From positions 124,001-188,000 of the forward strand of contig JACCGJ010010799.1 in the NCBI GenBank assembly GCA_013407085.1: a stretch of 64,000 nt of DNA, given 5' to 3'. The notes below the pieces were generated by a model. The model saw only the letters and a list, made by a program, of their open reading frames with translations. It had not been told where the DNA came from and did not search any database. Positions 21,161-33,544 of the stretch are shown in pieces; positions within the stretch are counted from its first letter, which is position 1, and each line of letters begins with the position of its first letter. This stretch comes from Atriophallophorus winterbourni. Lineage: Eukaryota; Platyhelminthes; Trematoda; Plagiorchiida; Microphallidae. Both the position numbers and the translations under genes were made by a program.

Positions 21161-22059
21161 GGTTGTGCTCAGTATTGATGCAATTCAAAATCAACAGTAG
21201 AGTTCGGTATTGCGATCGCATGGAAAATAAGAATCAAGCCTTCTGTTACTCGAATTCTTTGTTTAAGTTCGTCATGCTTAGTAGTTTTCTTACTTGAAGC
21301 TCTATTTTTACCAAACTACCCCGAATATCGTTTGTTTCGACGATGTGGGTGGTCCAAAATTTTAGGATAATGAAGTTTTTCTATCAAATTTATCTGACAA
21401 TGATTACAGAAAGACGGTATAAATTGATCAAATTTATATAGTCTGTATTCAGCTTTATGTATCGTTTTTGTATCTATGACATTAGTCAGTGTATAAATCA
21501 TTAATTGAACGGATCTTTTACTGAAATTTTATTCGGCACAAACCAAGATGTAGAATTTTACAATGAAGAAAGTTTACGGGTTCGACCTAATTTTTTATTG
21601 GATGCATGCAGGCGGATGCCTCAAGGCTGAAACACGCCACTAAATAGATCTACGGGGCAGCAATCTCCACAACATGGGTTTCGGCATGGCCACGAACCAA
21701 AATTTAAAAATAAGTACTTTTGCCCAATTCTCAAATCATGTTTTGCAGCATACTTAGCTTTATTCGTATTTGTCTAACGATTAGATTTACACATGTGAAC
21801 CGTTGTCAGTTGATACTGCCAGAACGCTTGCTTTGTTGTGTGAATAAGTCACATGGTTTTTCATTCATTATCGCTATTGTTACCCGTAAGACCTCGAATT
21901 GTTGTTTCGCTGTTCGACAAATAGCCTTGCTGTAACAAAGCTTGCGTCAGAATTGAAATGTAACTAAAAAACTGCATAACAGCAACTTTCAAATTTATTT
22001 TCATGATAATTTTGTGGAATATTCCTGGTGTAGATGAATCTGTTTAAGCGACGGTGTGG

Positions 22060-22260
22060 ATAATATTGGTAAGAAACGATTAATATACGGAACTGTAACT
22101 GAAGCGAGATGTTCATACTTGGCCGACGCCAAAACGCTATACATACCAGATAATTCTTCGTTGAAAGTAAGGTATGCATTCAACATGTGAGATCGAATGA
22201 CCTTATTTTCAATTTATACCACTATCATCCAACACCAGAGATACTATGGCTTGAATTGAA
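22060..22260 (+). repeat. Partial match to the 8.6-kb / 36.9-kb segmental repeat
   Basis: cttggccgacgccaaaa and ctatac echo 8636-8665. The match is short and diverged. From 22260 to 23090 I see nothing further. Confidence 0.35.
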
Positions 22261-23094
22261 CATAGGATTGATGATGCATTTTTGGTCGAATTCGGTTATT
22301 TGCTTGAATCAAACAGAGGCACCTGCTTAGATTTTGTATCAACTTACGTTTTCATTAACCAACGCTTTCATGGGTAACTCAATCGGACAAGTTTATCCAT
22401 TGTACACCAAAGGATGCGGACTTGCGTTTTCTTTTTACTCTGCGTTAATTTGACTTTCATTTTGATCATAAAATAAATGCGACTTACAAGAATTATGTTG
22501 AACTAACAATGCATGTTTTGCTGATGGATGCCGTGTGATGTTGAATTACAAAGCAAATAATCATACCAACGAAACGTGTCTGTTTTTAATATTTGTGCAA
22601 CCCAATACGTTTGACAGAGACTAGAAATGATTGAAAGATTCAGATTGATAGAAATCTAAAGATTACCAGCTTACCACACCGATGTTCAACTCGATCATTC
22701 ATTATTGACAGTCTCAAGAGTGGAATGTCCAACCTGATCACAAAATGTGATTCAAAGTTTCACAATGATGGTTGTGTTGAGGATTATTAATTTCATTTAG
22801 GCAGTCAATATATTAAATCATACGTGAGCTATATGCACACTAAGCCAGTATGAAAGCGAAACGTATGGTGTTTTTCTTCCGCTAACTTGGTTTTTAATAG
22901 CTATCATTTGTTTTTAAATTGTAAACAGCACTTCAAACTCGCGGGTTCAATATTTGGTTTACTTTTATGTGAAAGTTATAAGATGAGTAGATACCTATCC
23001 TGAAAAACAAAACGCATTGTGCCCATTATGTTTCTAGATGGTCGTTACCAGGTCAATTATTTCGTCATAAAATATCGAGTTTTATAGTACTTGA

Positions 23095-23480
23095 TATTAC
23101 ATCAGCTGTCATTTGTTGAAAACATGAATAATCATGGTCGGTGGGAGTTTACTAGAGTTATATAATTTGCGAAATTGTGTATCATTATAATATTGAGACT
23201 AACAAATCGAAGAACATGTCCGAGCATTCAGTGTAAATAAATGGCTCTTAACTCGCAGATTGTAAATGGTACTCATAGATATAGTATTGACCAGATCTCT
23301 GTCACCAACGATAATAATGCGGAAAGGGGGTATATTTTAGGGTGTAACCAACGCTAAACTGATAGAGACGTTATCCATTTGCGTTGCTTAGCTAAACCGT
23401 TTTGATTGATTGGAGTGCTGAATATCGCACAAACGGTAGTCGTGGTTATTCGAGGCTGACAGTTGTCCAAATAAATGTGG
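23095..23480 (+). repeat. LTR-like segment, possible solo LTR of the Gypsy family
   Basis: It aligns with 9140-9430: aaaacatg, atcattataatatt, gagcattc, aactcgcag, ggtactcat and aac-ctgatagaga recur in order. There is no coding sequence next to it and no target duplication I could confirm. The stretch 23480-24590 holds no recognisable gene. Confidence 0.4.
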
Positions 23481-24599
23481 GTATTGTGATTATTTGGTTA
23501 GAGCTCACACTATACCATCGCGTAGTTGTTCATTAACTACCTGTCATATGGAGCAATATTTTGAATGCAATATTATATCATTTCCAGCAGGTAAGTAATG
23601 ATTAATAATATAGGATGTTAGATCTTCCAAATCATTTCATCAATTAATATGGATAAGCACGTTGTTATAACATTAAAAGCAATTTGTACGAAGTCGTGGT
23701 CACGTTACTCCCTGCGTAATCAAAATCTTTAAACAAACCGTAATAGACAAAACGATCACAACAGTACAGATTCAAACTGTCACGTTCGGACAATGTGCTC
23801 CTTCCTCTGAAGCAAAATGATAAGCGTTTTGCCATTTAAATCGCCAAAATGTCTCAGTATTTTCAATTCTTTAATTCGCTACCTTTTTGCCTCAGTAAAG
23901 GGACCAAGTAAGAATTTTTTAACCGCATTTTCCATCCGTCATCATAATTGTTGTTTAATACGATCAACCACATCATCGACACCTGTCGGTTATATCCTCT
24001 ATTGTTAAGCTCAAATGCAATGAAATTTACAATTTTTGAAAGACAGCAGAAAATAGACGGTTTGAACAAATTATTTCGCGAAATATCTCTAACAGTTTCC
24101 GATATTCACAATATGAATTAATGGTTTGCTTCCAATCTGAAACGTATACGTTAAACACAAATGTTACTCGATATATCGGACGAATCATAGAATGTCACCT
24201 GGGAGAAGAGGTTTGGATACACTGTACTCTATCTTCATCTTCGGGGACAGGAATCCGACAATATCATGGAAGTTGCCAAACTTTTCGGTTGTAAGCATTA
24301 TGATGCTGAACATACTGATAAAAGTGACGTAAGTCCACCAACGTTTTAGGAATTCGGGATGTAATATACCCATCTTTGACATGTACTCGACTTATCTCCT
24401 CAAATACCCATTATCAATCACATATATCCAGATCAGACATCGAATGTTTGCATATAAACGCCAAATGATTGATAAATAAATTACCCGAGTTAATCAAGCG
24501 TCATGACGAATATTCATCACTCGTGATAGCCGTAACGTAAACCTGATTTAATCAGCATATAACTGAGTGGAAAATCTTCATTCCAAGCATTTTTTCAAC

Positions 24600-24870
24600 G
24601 TGATCTCATGTTCCATAGAGGAGGAGGTGTACTATTTACTATGATAAGAACCTCACGTTCAGAGGAATCAGAGACAACGCGTTGACACTGGAGGAAACAT
24701 TGTGGTCTCCATTTACATTAGCAACATAGAATAAAATGACACCGGGTATAAGCTGTCTGTATCCGTTAAACTTAATCGTCATCCTAGGTGATTGGAAACA
24801 ATCGGTAGCAAGTACTGATAGTTCGAACGCAATAAAAACAAGACGCCATGGTCATCCAGAGAGATGAAAA
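24600..24870 (+). pseudogene. Possible endonuclease relic of a non-LTR element
   Basis: The plus strand encodes RGGGVLFTMIRTS, then LEETLWS, and later IVILGDW. These resemble the RGGGV...LW...LLGDFN succession of apurinic-like endonucleases in CR1/RTE elements. Stops interrupt it and no RT follows. The call rests on three short motifs. From 24870 to 26570 I see no other gene. Confidence 0.35.
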
Positions 24871-26579
24871 ACCGCGGTTGAAAGGCCAACATCCGTAATT
24901 ATGTAAACTGTCTCAATGCAACGTCGCAATTATTAGATGAGAACATATTTCGTTCTTGCTACCTATTTTGATTTTTTATATCCTTTTGTCACATTGTACG
25001 GGCGGGAGTTCGAATGAAGACTGTTGATGAAAATGAATCCTTAATTCACACGTTTGACAATTTAACCACGATTGCTCTGGGCGTATAGAATTATGACCTG
25101 CTCGGGATAGACGCTTGAACAATGAGAATGCAGTTCCTTTGTCTGACTCGAGATCAACCAACTGAACTTTCAACGGATGATTGTAATATGGTTGGAACCG
25201 ATCGTGCATTCATAATGCAAAGAAATTTGTGTGCAATCGGTTAGATAAGGTTTTGGTGACCTTTAACTTTCGACACAGCAGCTTTTTCAGACAACGTGTG
25301 ATAGTCAGGACATGGAACATAACTAAGTATCAGTCAACCCGCCACCACTGATTTGACCTTATCACCAAACAGCCTATAGTACGCCTACCGTGTGTTACGT
25401 CTCGTGGGAATGACCAGGATTAGTGATCGATTTGCCTACTAATTTATTATAAGTTAACACCGCCAAAAATCGTTTACACTGCGGATCATATGCGCAAATG
25501 TACATAATTAATGGGGCTAAGTTTTAACAATTTTTGATAAAGAAAAGTCTAGTTAGCAAGTAGGTAATAGATGAATCAGAACTATTTACCTTCTCATCCG
25601 TTCTCAGCGATAGATTATGAAGATTGCTGCCAATATCCAAATGATTGACTACCTTGGCAATGTCGACCTCCTCCGCAAGTGAGAGATCGTTATACGTTTC
25701 AAAACAACGTCTCAATACTTCCTCATTTTCTAGATTACATTTTTACCCTGTACGTCAAACGTGTTTCGCCAAGGCTGAATCACGAATCTCGTAATGAAAC
25801 TCCAACGCAAATCTGGAAATGTGTCATACATAAACACAATGACAATTCTAACATTATTTTGGGTAGATGCTTTACGTGACACTTGATAAAGGCATCTTAA
25901 CACAAAGATGCACTAGATTGATCGAATAGTTTTCTCGTTTTTATAAGACACACTGATGGACGTCTGGTTCAAGATTCTACTGACTGATCTTGATCTGACT
26001 TTGACATTAGGTATACGAAACTTATCTCACCAAAGGTTCTATAATTCTGCTGATGGATATTTACCGTCATCAATTAGCTTTTAACAAAACTTTTCGGATA
26101 TCCTTGGACTAAGAGAAGTTTGGTCGCACCAAAATGTGCCTGTTTTCATTCATTTCCATCACTGTAGAGTTACGCTACCTTATGGAACATGTAGGAAGCT
26201 AGGGATCTAAAAACTGTCACGGATACACGGAGCTGTATCCTAAGTCAGTGTCTGAATCATTGAGTTTTGATTGACTTGTTTTTTTTATCGTTCGATCTAC
26301 TTTCTACTCCAAGGAGACTAAAACTGGCTAGCCGCTATCATTGATGCCCCTTTCATTGAGATGTGTATGCTGGGATCTTCAAATAAGTGGAAGAATCAGA
26401 CCACAGCAAATAAAGAGAGACATCTTCGTTCATAATGTTTACATTATTCAAATCATCACCAAAGTTTTACAGTTATAAATTGCATAGGACTTCAATAAAT
26501 TCAAGCTCATATATACATTTTGTTTTCCTCGTTCGATTGAAATTCACCGCAAAGGTCCATTACAAGCGCGTGTCGCGTT

Positions 26580-27190
26580 CATGATCCATCTCTTTTCATG
26601 TGACCATACAGGTCGACTCGGGAGCATTACGCCCTACCCAAAGCTCTTCAGGACATTTGTGCGCTCAGCGTATAACCTGGGTTCGGCAGACTAAATCATC
26701 AGTCACTATTCTTCACCCCAAAGTTGACACTTCACACTGTCTCCAAAGTGAGAGGTCAGGCAGAATATCTTCTCAACGCATAAGGTCAATCTAACTGGCC
26801 GTTCACGAAATCACGAATAGAGAAGTTGGTCAGAGAATGTTAAAGTTGTCGGTTGACCAAACGATTACCCCCCCCAAAACTGAACTTCGATCATCGCTGA
26901 TACAAGAAGGACCATGGTTGCGGACACACTCTGATCTTGCAAGTCCCTTGTACTCAGGAAACACTTTGTAACGAGACACCCGACGTTTCTAAGACCAGAA
27001 TTAGGCAACCGATTAGCCATACATCTGTAAACCCACGATACCATGGCTATCAATTAATCGTTCAAATTTCCAATGATGGGATGTATATAATTGAACGTAA
27101 ATGAACTATCGATTGAGCATAATTCAATATCGATCGTACGTGCGTAGTGTGGCTAACGTGTACGCTAAAGATTTCTCTGTCCAAAATGAA
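26580..27190 (+). other. Unassigned region with LTR-like tail
   Basis: A 65-codon frame (26600-26794) has no recognised motif. A run of C lies at ~26869-26876. The last ~90 bases (27100-27190) resemble the end of the LTR-like segment at 9436-9490, so a decayed LTR-element fragment is possible. The evidence is weak. Confidence 0.25.
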
Positions 27191-27394
27191 CTGTCATCAT
27201 CCGAGAAATCTGTCGGGTAACTATCATGCTTAAATAATGACAAACAGCTGAATAAAACGCGTATTTCACCAAGAAGTATATTTCACAATTGTGACGTTAT
27301 TCGCGAAAGAAAGTGTTTAATGGAATGACCTAATTTCATCAACGAAGTTCGGATGAATTAAAACCAATCTTTTCGTTTGGACTATATTTAATGG

Positions 27395-28917
27395 TTGGAA
27401 AATAAAATAATAACAACATTGAAGAAATTCAAGTTTATCGGACAACTCAGCGCTGCCGAACATATCAGAATAAAACCAGAAGGCTCAAGCTTACCACGCT
27501 TCTACGGGCTACCGAAAATTCACAAGGATGGTATTCCGCTACGCCCAATCGTGTCACTGCCCGGGACACCTACTTATAAACTGTGCAAAAAATGCGAAAA
27601 GATTGCTTCACCTCACACCGGGATCGGAGTACTCCGTGGATTCGTCAACGAAACTTTTACAGAATTTTAAAGAAGTAGCCATAGAAGACGATGGAATTAT
27701 GGTTTCTTTCGACGTTACCTCACTATTCACATCAATCGACGCAACCCTTGCTTTGCAAACCGTATCACAATTGTTGGATGAACGAGGAACGGAACACGAC
27801 GGAAACCGCTTGAGCAAGCAGAGAATACTGCAACTGCTAGAATTATGTCTGCGGACAAACTTCAAATTCAATGATCGGTTTTATAAACAAATGAAACGAA
27901 CTCCAATGGGATCACCTATATCTGGATTACTTGCGGAAGCCATAATGCGAGGCTGGAGGGAATCGCCCTGCCACTAATTCAACCCAAATTCTGGAGCCGA
28001 TACGTCGATGGTACGTTCGTGATTCTGAAGAAAGAAAACTTAGAGGATGCACATCGACTACTTAACTGCGTCTTCACGGAAATTCAATTTACAAAGGAAA
28101 TCGAAGCGAACAACTGTCTACAATTTCTGGACGTAAACGTGCGAAGAACAGAGACGGGAAACATTGAAACAAGTGTTTACAGGGAAGGAACAAACACGGG
28201 TCAAATCTTAAACTTGAGAAGCAAGCAACCGTCACGCAAAAACGGAGCTGCGTACGAACGCTATTTAACCGCGCGAAAACACATTGCAGTACCGAACAAC
28301 TCAAGAAAGAAGAGGAGAAATATTCATTCAAACTATTCCAGAAAAACGGTTACCCAAGAGGATTGATCATCCGCAACAAAAACGTAACATTTCACTCACA
28401 CGGAAACAATACAGACACGGTAAGAGCGACACTCCCGTATAAACAAAATATTGCAGAAATTACGGCAAGAATATTACGCCCGCTCGGAATCAATGTCGCA
28501 CAAAAACCGATGTCCAATCTGAGAAGTCAGCTGGTGAAAATCAAGGACACGTTTGCAAAAGAAGAAAGAAACAACGTCGTGTACACAATTCCATGTTCTA
28601 ATTGTGACAAAAACTATATCGAAAAGACTGGAAGAAGATTAAAAACAACGATACACGAACACAAATTGGCTACTCGACGACATGATCACAACTCGGTAAT
28701 ATCGGCGCACATGGATCAAGGAAAACACGAGTTTAATTGCGATGAAACAGAGATAATCGCAAAAGGCAGAACTCGACATATACGAGAGTTCCTTGAAACA
28801 TGGCATTCGACAGCACGATCAATCAATGAACACATTCAATTGGATACAATCTACGGACCGATGAGAACACGCCAACAAAGGGCACAATCAATAAGATCAG
28901 CCAATCGCACTAGATGA
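27395..28917 (+). pseudogene. Penelope-like element: reverse transcriptase and GIY-YIG endonuclease
   Basis: Three open segments in shifting frames make one PLE protein. The first (27395-27977) has the RT stretch LPRFYGLPKIHKDGIPLRPIV, the palm motif SFDVTSLFTSI and the motif-B stretch TPMGSPISG. The second (27990-28366) has RYVDGTFVI, in which the second catalytic Asp of YVDD is Gly, and a thumb-like region QFLDVNV. The third (28363-28917) carries the GIY-YIG nuclease as VVYTIPCSNCDKNYIEKTGRRL with the following EH. At least two frame changes and the YVDG lesion make it inactive. PLEs are a distinct retroelement class related to telomerase RT. Confidence 0.88.
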
Positions 28918-28978
28918 GATCGCAGAGAAGCGACTAAATTCGAATATCGCTCGTCGCCCAATCACTCCGAAAGAAGTT

Positions 28979-29018
28979 CCGCTGATGATGTCATCTAGTT
29001 TGGTGACGAAACGTCCGC
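28979..29018 (+). ncRNA. Candidate hammerhead ribozyme downstream of PLE copy 1
   Basis: CUGAUGA (28982-28988) is followed by a six-pair stem II (GUCAUC with GGUGAC around loop UAGUUU), GAAA (29008-29011), the minimal stem III ACGU, and cleavage triplet GUC ending at 29015. Stem I has only two clear pairs next to the core. It lies 60 bases after the PLE stop codon, in the same orientation. Hammerheads are an established feature of PLE terminal repeats. Confidence 0.65.
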
Positions 29019-29973
29019 CATCAACCATATCAGCTCGGAGAACAACTATGTCTTACAATCCTGTACCTCAGCTACGTGTTTTCAAGACAGCTGATTAATT
29101 TAGGTAATATCCCTTTCAGAGTTCACGTTTGTTGTTGTTAAAAGTCAATTTGAACATTTTAACCTTTTGACCAACATTTTACAGTTCTGGTTGAATGTAG
29201 GCGTCTGAACTTAGGTCAATCGAGCAGAGTTAAAGTCAATTTGTAACACTAGCTATTTGATGGGGTCGGTCAAAAGTTCGAAATGTTAATCGAGTTCGAT
29301 TGAAATATCTAACAGATAAACGAGAACTGTTGTTGTAGCTTTGTTTTCGATCGTACGAGAAAATTATTTGTTCTGTGTGCTGAAATAAGCGATCACATTG
29401 CTAATCGCACTATTTTCAGTTCAATCAATTCAATAGCGACGAATGAATTTTAGAGTATTCTTGATTATATACAAACAAATACACTATTTTCAATGTAATT
29501 TGAAGCACTGGATTATAGTTTCGATCTTATATGAGCTCATCAGCCGAGCATATCTTATACGTCGTGTTGGGCTCCAACTCCATACTAGCACCAAGGTAGT
29601 CCTGGGCCGCTATACTCCGTTTGACCCATCATTGTTGATCGTTCATAAATCTTTCTTCGAAGTGGCATATTTAATTGACCGACTAGTTGTGACAAAAGTC
29701 CTCAACATCTAAGGATTTTGCACATCAGCTTTGTGATCCGTACCAAGGGATCATGTATGATTATTACAGGTATTAACCGTATACGCTTTTTCTTTTAATC
29801 CCTGTGCATATAAACTACAAGGATCGCTGAAACACAGCTTTGACATATTAGGAAATGATATTATAGACAATATCAATTTCGACGGGAAGTTTGTTCAATA
29901 ATTAACTTGACTCAAAAATTGTTCTTAATTCAGCATGATGATCAAAATCATATAAATAAAAGACAAACATGCA

Positions 29974-30381
29974 GTGCTATCTATATCGAAAGGGGTGCAT
30001 TTGGAAAAATTTATAGTAGTTAACAAGCCTTCCCCATGTCTGATCTTTTTTAATCGTTTAAATCACCCATTTTTAAACAGAATATATTCAATTACATTAA
30101 AAATTCAAACAATTTTTACGAACCTTGAAAAAAACGACTCAACATATATTACATACAATGTCATATTTAACAGAACAGCCTTCAGATTGAACTCAGATAA
30201 TAACAGATATTATATAGATATACTCCTTACAATTTGCGTAGGTCTGAACCTGAAATCCGAGCAACTCTATCAAACATCAAAGAAAACTGTTTCGTGTATT
30301 TCGAGAATATTAGCTAATTTTTGTAAACCTAATAGAGAAAAGCATTATTTATATATCGTGTACAACATTATGTTTAGCTAA
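29974..30381 (+). CDS. Hypothetical 135-codon frame, unrecognised
   Basis: This is one of the longer unbroken frames outside transposons. It is rich in Ile, Asn, Tyr and Lys, as AT-rich random frames tend to be, starts at a non-ATG codon and has no signal peptide, repeat or motif I recognise. It may be chance. The flanking stretch 29100-29970 contains nothing I can assign. Confidence 0.15.
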   Translation: MLSISKGVHLEKFIVVNKPSPCLIFFNRLNHPFLNRIYSITLKIQTIFTNLEKNDSTYITYNVIFNRTAFRLNSDNNRYYIDILLTICVGLNLKSEQLYQTSKKTVSCISRILANFCKPNREKHYLYIVYNIMFS

Positions 30382-30474
30382 TAAACCCAACGCGTTCTAT
30401 TGTGCATTTGGACCAAACAAACGCTGCTTTTATACCATTTTAAATTATAAAATACGATTGAAAACCTAGACATT

Positions 30475-30480
30475 TTTATT
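30475..30480 (-). terminator. AATAAA poly(A) signal of the acidic secreted-protein gene
   Basis: AATAAA on the minus strand lies ~45 bases after the stop codon of the 30525-30866 frame, followed by an A/T-rich stretch. Spacing and orientation fit a polyadenylation signal. Confidence 0.55.
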
Positions 30481-30524
30481 GAACGAAATCTATGTATACG
30501 TTACAAAGAGCTATTAGGTGAATT

Positions 30525-30866
30525 TCAGTCATCTGTCTCGACAAAAGCATCCTCAGAATCTTCCGAATTATCTTCAGTTCCATCGTGCTGATCATCCAAT
30601 ACTTCCGTTGTTGATGGTAGTGTTGGATCTATGACTTCGGCATCTTCTAGTTCATTCGTTTCAACTTGATCAGATTCTAATATGGGGTCAGTCGGGTCTG
30701 TTGTTGCCTCGGTTTCTTCCGGATTGTCCAAATGTTCGGTCACTGCGGTAGCATGTTGTTCGAATATTACCGAATCTGCCATTTGTCCGTGCATTTTTAA
30801 TGACTGTGGAGATTGTTCCGTCATCCAACCGAAGCACAAAATTAGCACGATAACACCACAGACCAT
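30525..30866 (-). CDS. Small acidic secreted protein, apparently intact gene
   Basis: An uninterrupted 113-codon frame starts with ATG at 30866. The first ~18 residues (MVCGVIVLILCFGWMTEQ) form a plausible signal peptide. After a short neutral part (SLKMHGQMADSVIFEQH) the protein becomes strongly acidic and Thr/Glu/Asp-rich (EETEATTDPTDP, TEDNSEDSEDAFVETDD), with no Cys in the mature part, suggesting a disordered, possibly O-glycosylated secreted product. Upstream, a TATA-like box sits at 31025-31034; downstream, AATAAA at 30475-30480. GTGAGC at 30974-30979 and CAG at 30884-30886 could bound a ~96-base 5'-UTR intron. It resembles no family I can name. Confidence 0.65.
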   Translation of the reverse strand: MVCGVIVLILCFGWMTEQSPQSLKMHGQMADSVIFEQHATAVTEHLDNPEETEATTDPTDPILESDQVETNELEDAEVIDPTLPSTTEVLDDQHDGTEDNSEDSEDAFVETDD

Positions 30867-31024
30867 TTTCGAATGTCACCGATCTGTTGGGAATTACAAC
30901 ATAACATATTTATGAAAATCCTTTCAATTTACGAACGAATATGTAAATCACTTAAAAAAATCGAGCATGTTGAGCTCACCTCACGTTTCAGAACAATGAT
31001 TGCACGATTAGATGCATACGTGAC

Positions 31025-31034
31025 TATATATAAA
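31025..31034 (-). promoter_or_regulatory. TATA-like box upstream of the acidic secreted-protein gene
   Basis: The minus strand reads tttatatatag, about 160 bases before the ATG at 30866. It is the only TATA-like element with suitable spacing, and a short 5'-UTR intron would bring the mature leader to ~35 bases. From 31200 to 33200 no gene is recognised. Confidence 0.4.
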
Positions 31035-33238
31035 CATTTCGTCAGTAGCATGAGAACAATTTGTGTGAACCAATTAAATGTCATGTTATAGATTGGTCTG
31101 ATTTCTGATTGGTTCATTAAAATTGTACAAAGTTCAACGGGAGGCAAAGAAAAAATCGACTTTAAACAGAAGATTATGTGATTCGACCATGCCAATGATC
31201 TATATTTGGGATAAAGTTGATTATATTTTTACGAGTCGATATACATCCTGCATGCAAAAAATAAATCGAGGTGAAGAATAATTTGTTCAAATAAAGACAG
31301 CAAATTAGCCTGTAAATTCGATTAAAGTTATACGTTAACGATTTCTTAAAAATGACATATTCGTATACATGGTTACAAGTGTATTTATAGTTGGATTGAA
31401 TTCGGGAATAAGTTAGGATTCACATAAAATTCTCCGACTTACATGTACAGCCCATTTCCCGACTTGTGAACGTTTAAGTTCAATGGGAATTGGTTTTACG
31501 ACAGAGGATGAAGGATGGGCGCTGATTATCATCTCAAACCAGTTGTTTCTTGCGAGGTAAAATCTGTAAATCACCGAGATAACCAAACTGTTTGGGGAAA
31601 AACAAACAAACTCTCATTGATTTGTAGCAATATCTACGAATGTAGCATATGAGGTTCAACCTCGAAGAAAAATCCGCAGCCGGATTTCCGGCAGACAGTT
31701 CGAATTTGCAATCAACAATTTGAGACCAATTTGTAGGATGGCATTGTTGTTCAAAAGTTTCAGAATAGTTGTTCCTCCCGCTTCAATGGGTCCAGGATTG
31801 GGATATCTTGCTGCTTTGAAAACAGTCAGTTGTTTAGTTTCAAGTGTCATCTCCGTGCCAATTTTGATGCGCATGTGTAATGAAAAGATATTTTAATTCT
31901 GAATCTGAGCCGTATTTCTAGAGATAGTTTTGACTGTGGAAATAATATTCAGATTTATTTTCGTGGTTAAATTTAGTCTCCAGTTAGAAGCCGAAGTCGA
32001 GATATAATGTCTCTGTACGGTGTGTTGTGCGCTTACCTGAGTTCTGTGGTGAAAACGTGTTTCAATCACACAACAAGATAATGTTAGCATATTGAACTGA
32101 CCTCAATCTTTGGTCAACCACTCATTTTTGCGTCGTGATATCTGGTCTGGTAAAAAGTCAATTTCGCATAAATCAAATTGGGGCAATCTGTGCACTGGTA
32201 AGATCTTATAGAGAGCAGGCTTTTTATATTGAAGCTCTCTACAACGGTAAGTTGCAGCTTATTCTAAATTCTTGAACGAGGATATTTTAGAGAGGCTTTC
32301 TGTTGTATATCTTTCCAGTCTGTGAGCATATTTAGTTAGAATGTTGGCCATTTTTATCTATTCAACGTGTTATTGGATATTTTGTCGAAGACTCGTGATC
32401 AGCACAAACTCTGACATCAGAATCATCATATACCAGTTCTCTTTATAGGCACAGTATGATGCGGATTGAGCTGGACAGAAGCAGATACCACAAACGTCAG
32501 CTCAGTTCACGCTGACTGCGGGCAAAGTGAAAAAAATTAAAATCGATTTGTCGCATTACCTAAGCAAAATGTTTAGCTTAAGCTAACACTTCAGGGTCAA
32601 ATTATTGTGTTTAGACACTGTGAAATTGATTGCTAATGATTTAGTGCTGTTTTATAAATTCAAATAGTAGAACTGATAACTTTAACGTGAACAAAAATAG
32701 CAATCGATAAAACCTTCCTGGATTCAACGTATGTTTAATAAACAAGATATAGACTTTTCTGAGATTGTGATGAACGTTCACGGTATAGTTTCGAACAACG
32801 TGTCCGTCTGTCAAATAAGTTAGTGTTGTAAATTTGTCAACATTCATCTTCGTTTGAACACCGAAATATTATTCGATTTATCAAAAATACATGTAGGTAA
32901 ACTGCGTAGAAAGATGGTTGGAGATAAAAAAAATTGCACTGAAATCAAAGTAATCCAACAGTAGCACACAATTGCAACTTCTTAGCCAATGTTCCACTGT
33001 TGCGACGTTGTGTTCTCTAATCTTTTTATCCCTCTTGATGGCAAACATCAGAAAACATGTCGTATACGTTTGCGTTAAGGAAAATGCATACAAATGAGCA
33101 TTTTTGACATCGAATGTTTTTAACCTGTGAAATTGACAACCACTCATTCCGCTAAAGTGCGCTATTTAGTCACCGGTAAGTAATAGTTTAATTGCCATAG
33201 TTACCCGAGCAGTGACCGGTAAGCACTCCCGTTCGCTT

Positions 33239-33542
33239 GCAATTGAACCAAATCTACGACCCTTTTGTTCCATTGTCCGATGGTGCACGCAGAATCGCTG
33301 TGATCGATGAATCGGAAGCTGACGAGCTGGTGTCTCCGACCGATTTCTCGAATGATGACAGTTCGTCGAATGATGAATTTGGCAATGACGTTTATGAAGT
33401 TCCAATCATCGTTCCATTGGTCAGAGAAATGGCTCAGTTGTTGCACATGAGTAATGAAGCGAGTTACACTGCAATGAAGTTGAATCAACGCAAACTATTT
33501 AGATCTGAAATCACTGATGAATTCTATGAACACATGAGTTGA
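33239..33542 (+). CDS. Hypothetical acidic frame, possible terminal exon
   Basis: An open frame of ~100 codons has biased, protein-like composition: SEADELVSPTDFSNDDSSSN, then EVPIIVPLVREMAQLLHMSN, then KLNQRKLFRSEITDEFYEHM and a stop. There is no in-frame ATG near its start, so if real it needs an upstream exon. A strong donor-like ggtaagt occurs at 33175-33181, but I could not identify a convincing acceptor. I recognise no family. Confidence 0.3.
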
Positions 33543-33544
33543 AG

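Noticed and set aside
24976..25209. 77-codon minus-strand frame containing a Cys-containing stretch
   Set aside because: Pattern does not fit a zinc finger or any domain I know, and neighbouring DNA is a decayed LINE fragment; insufficient to call a gene.
29974..30381. Longest frame in the 29-30-kb stretch as a confident gene
   Set aside because: Composition matches AT-rich random sequence, the start is non-ATG and nothing supports expression; it is kept only as a low-confidence entry.
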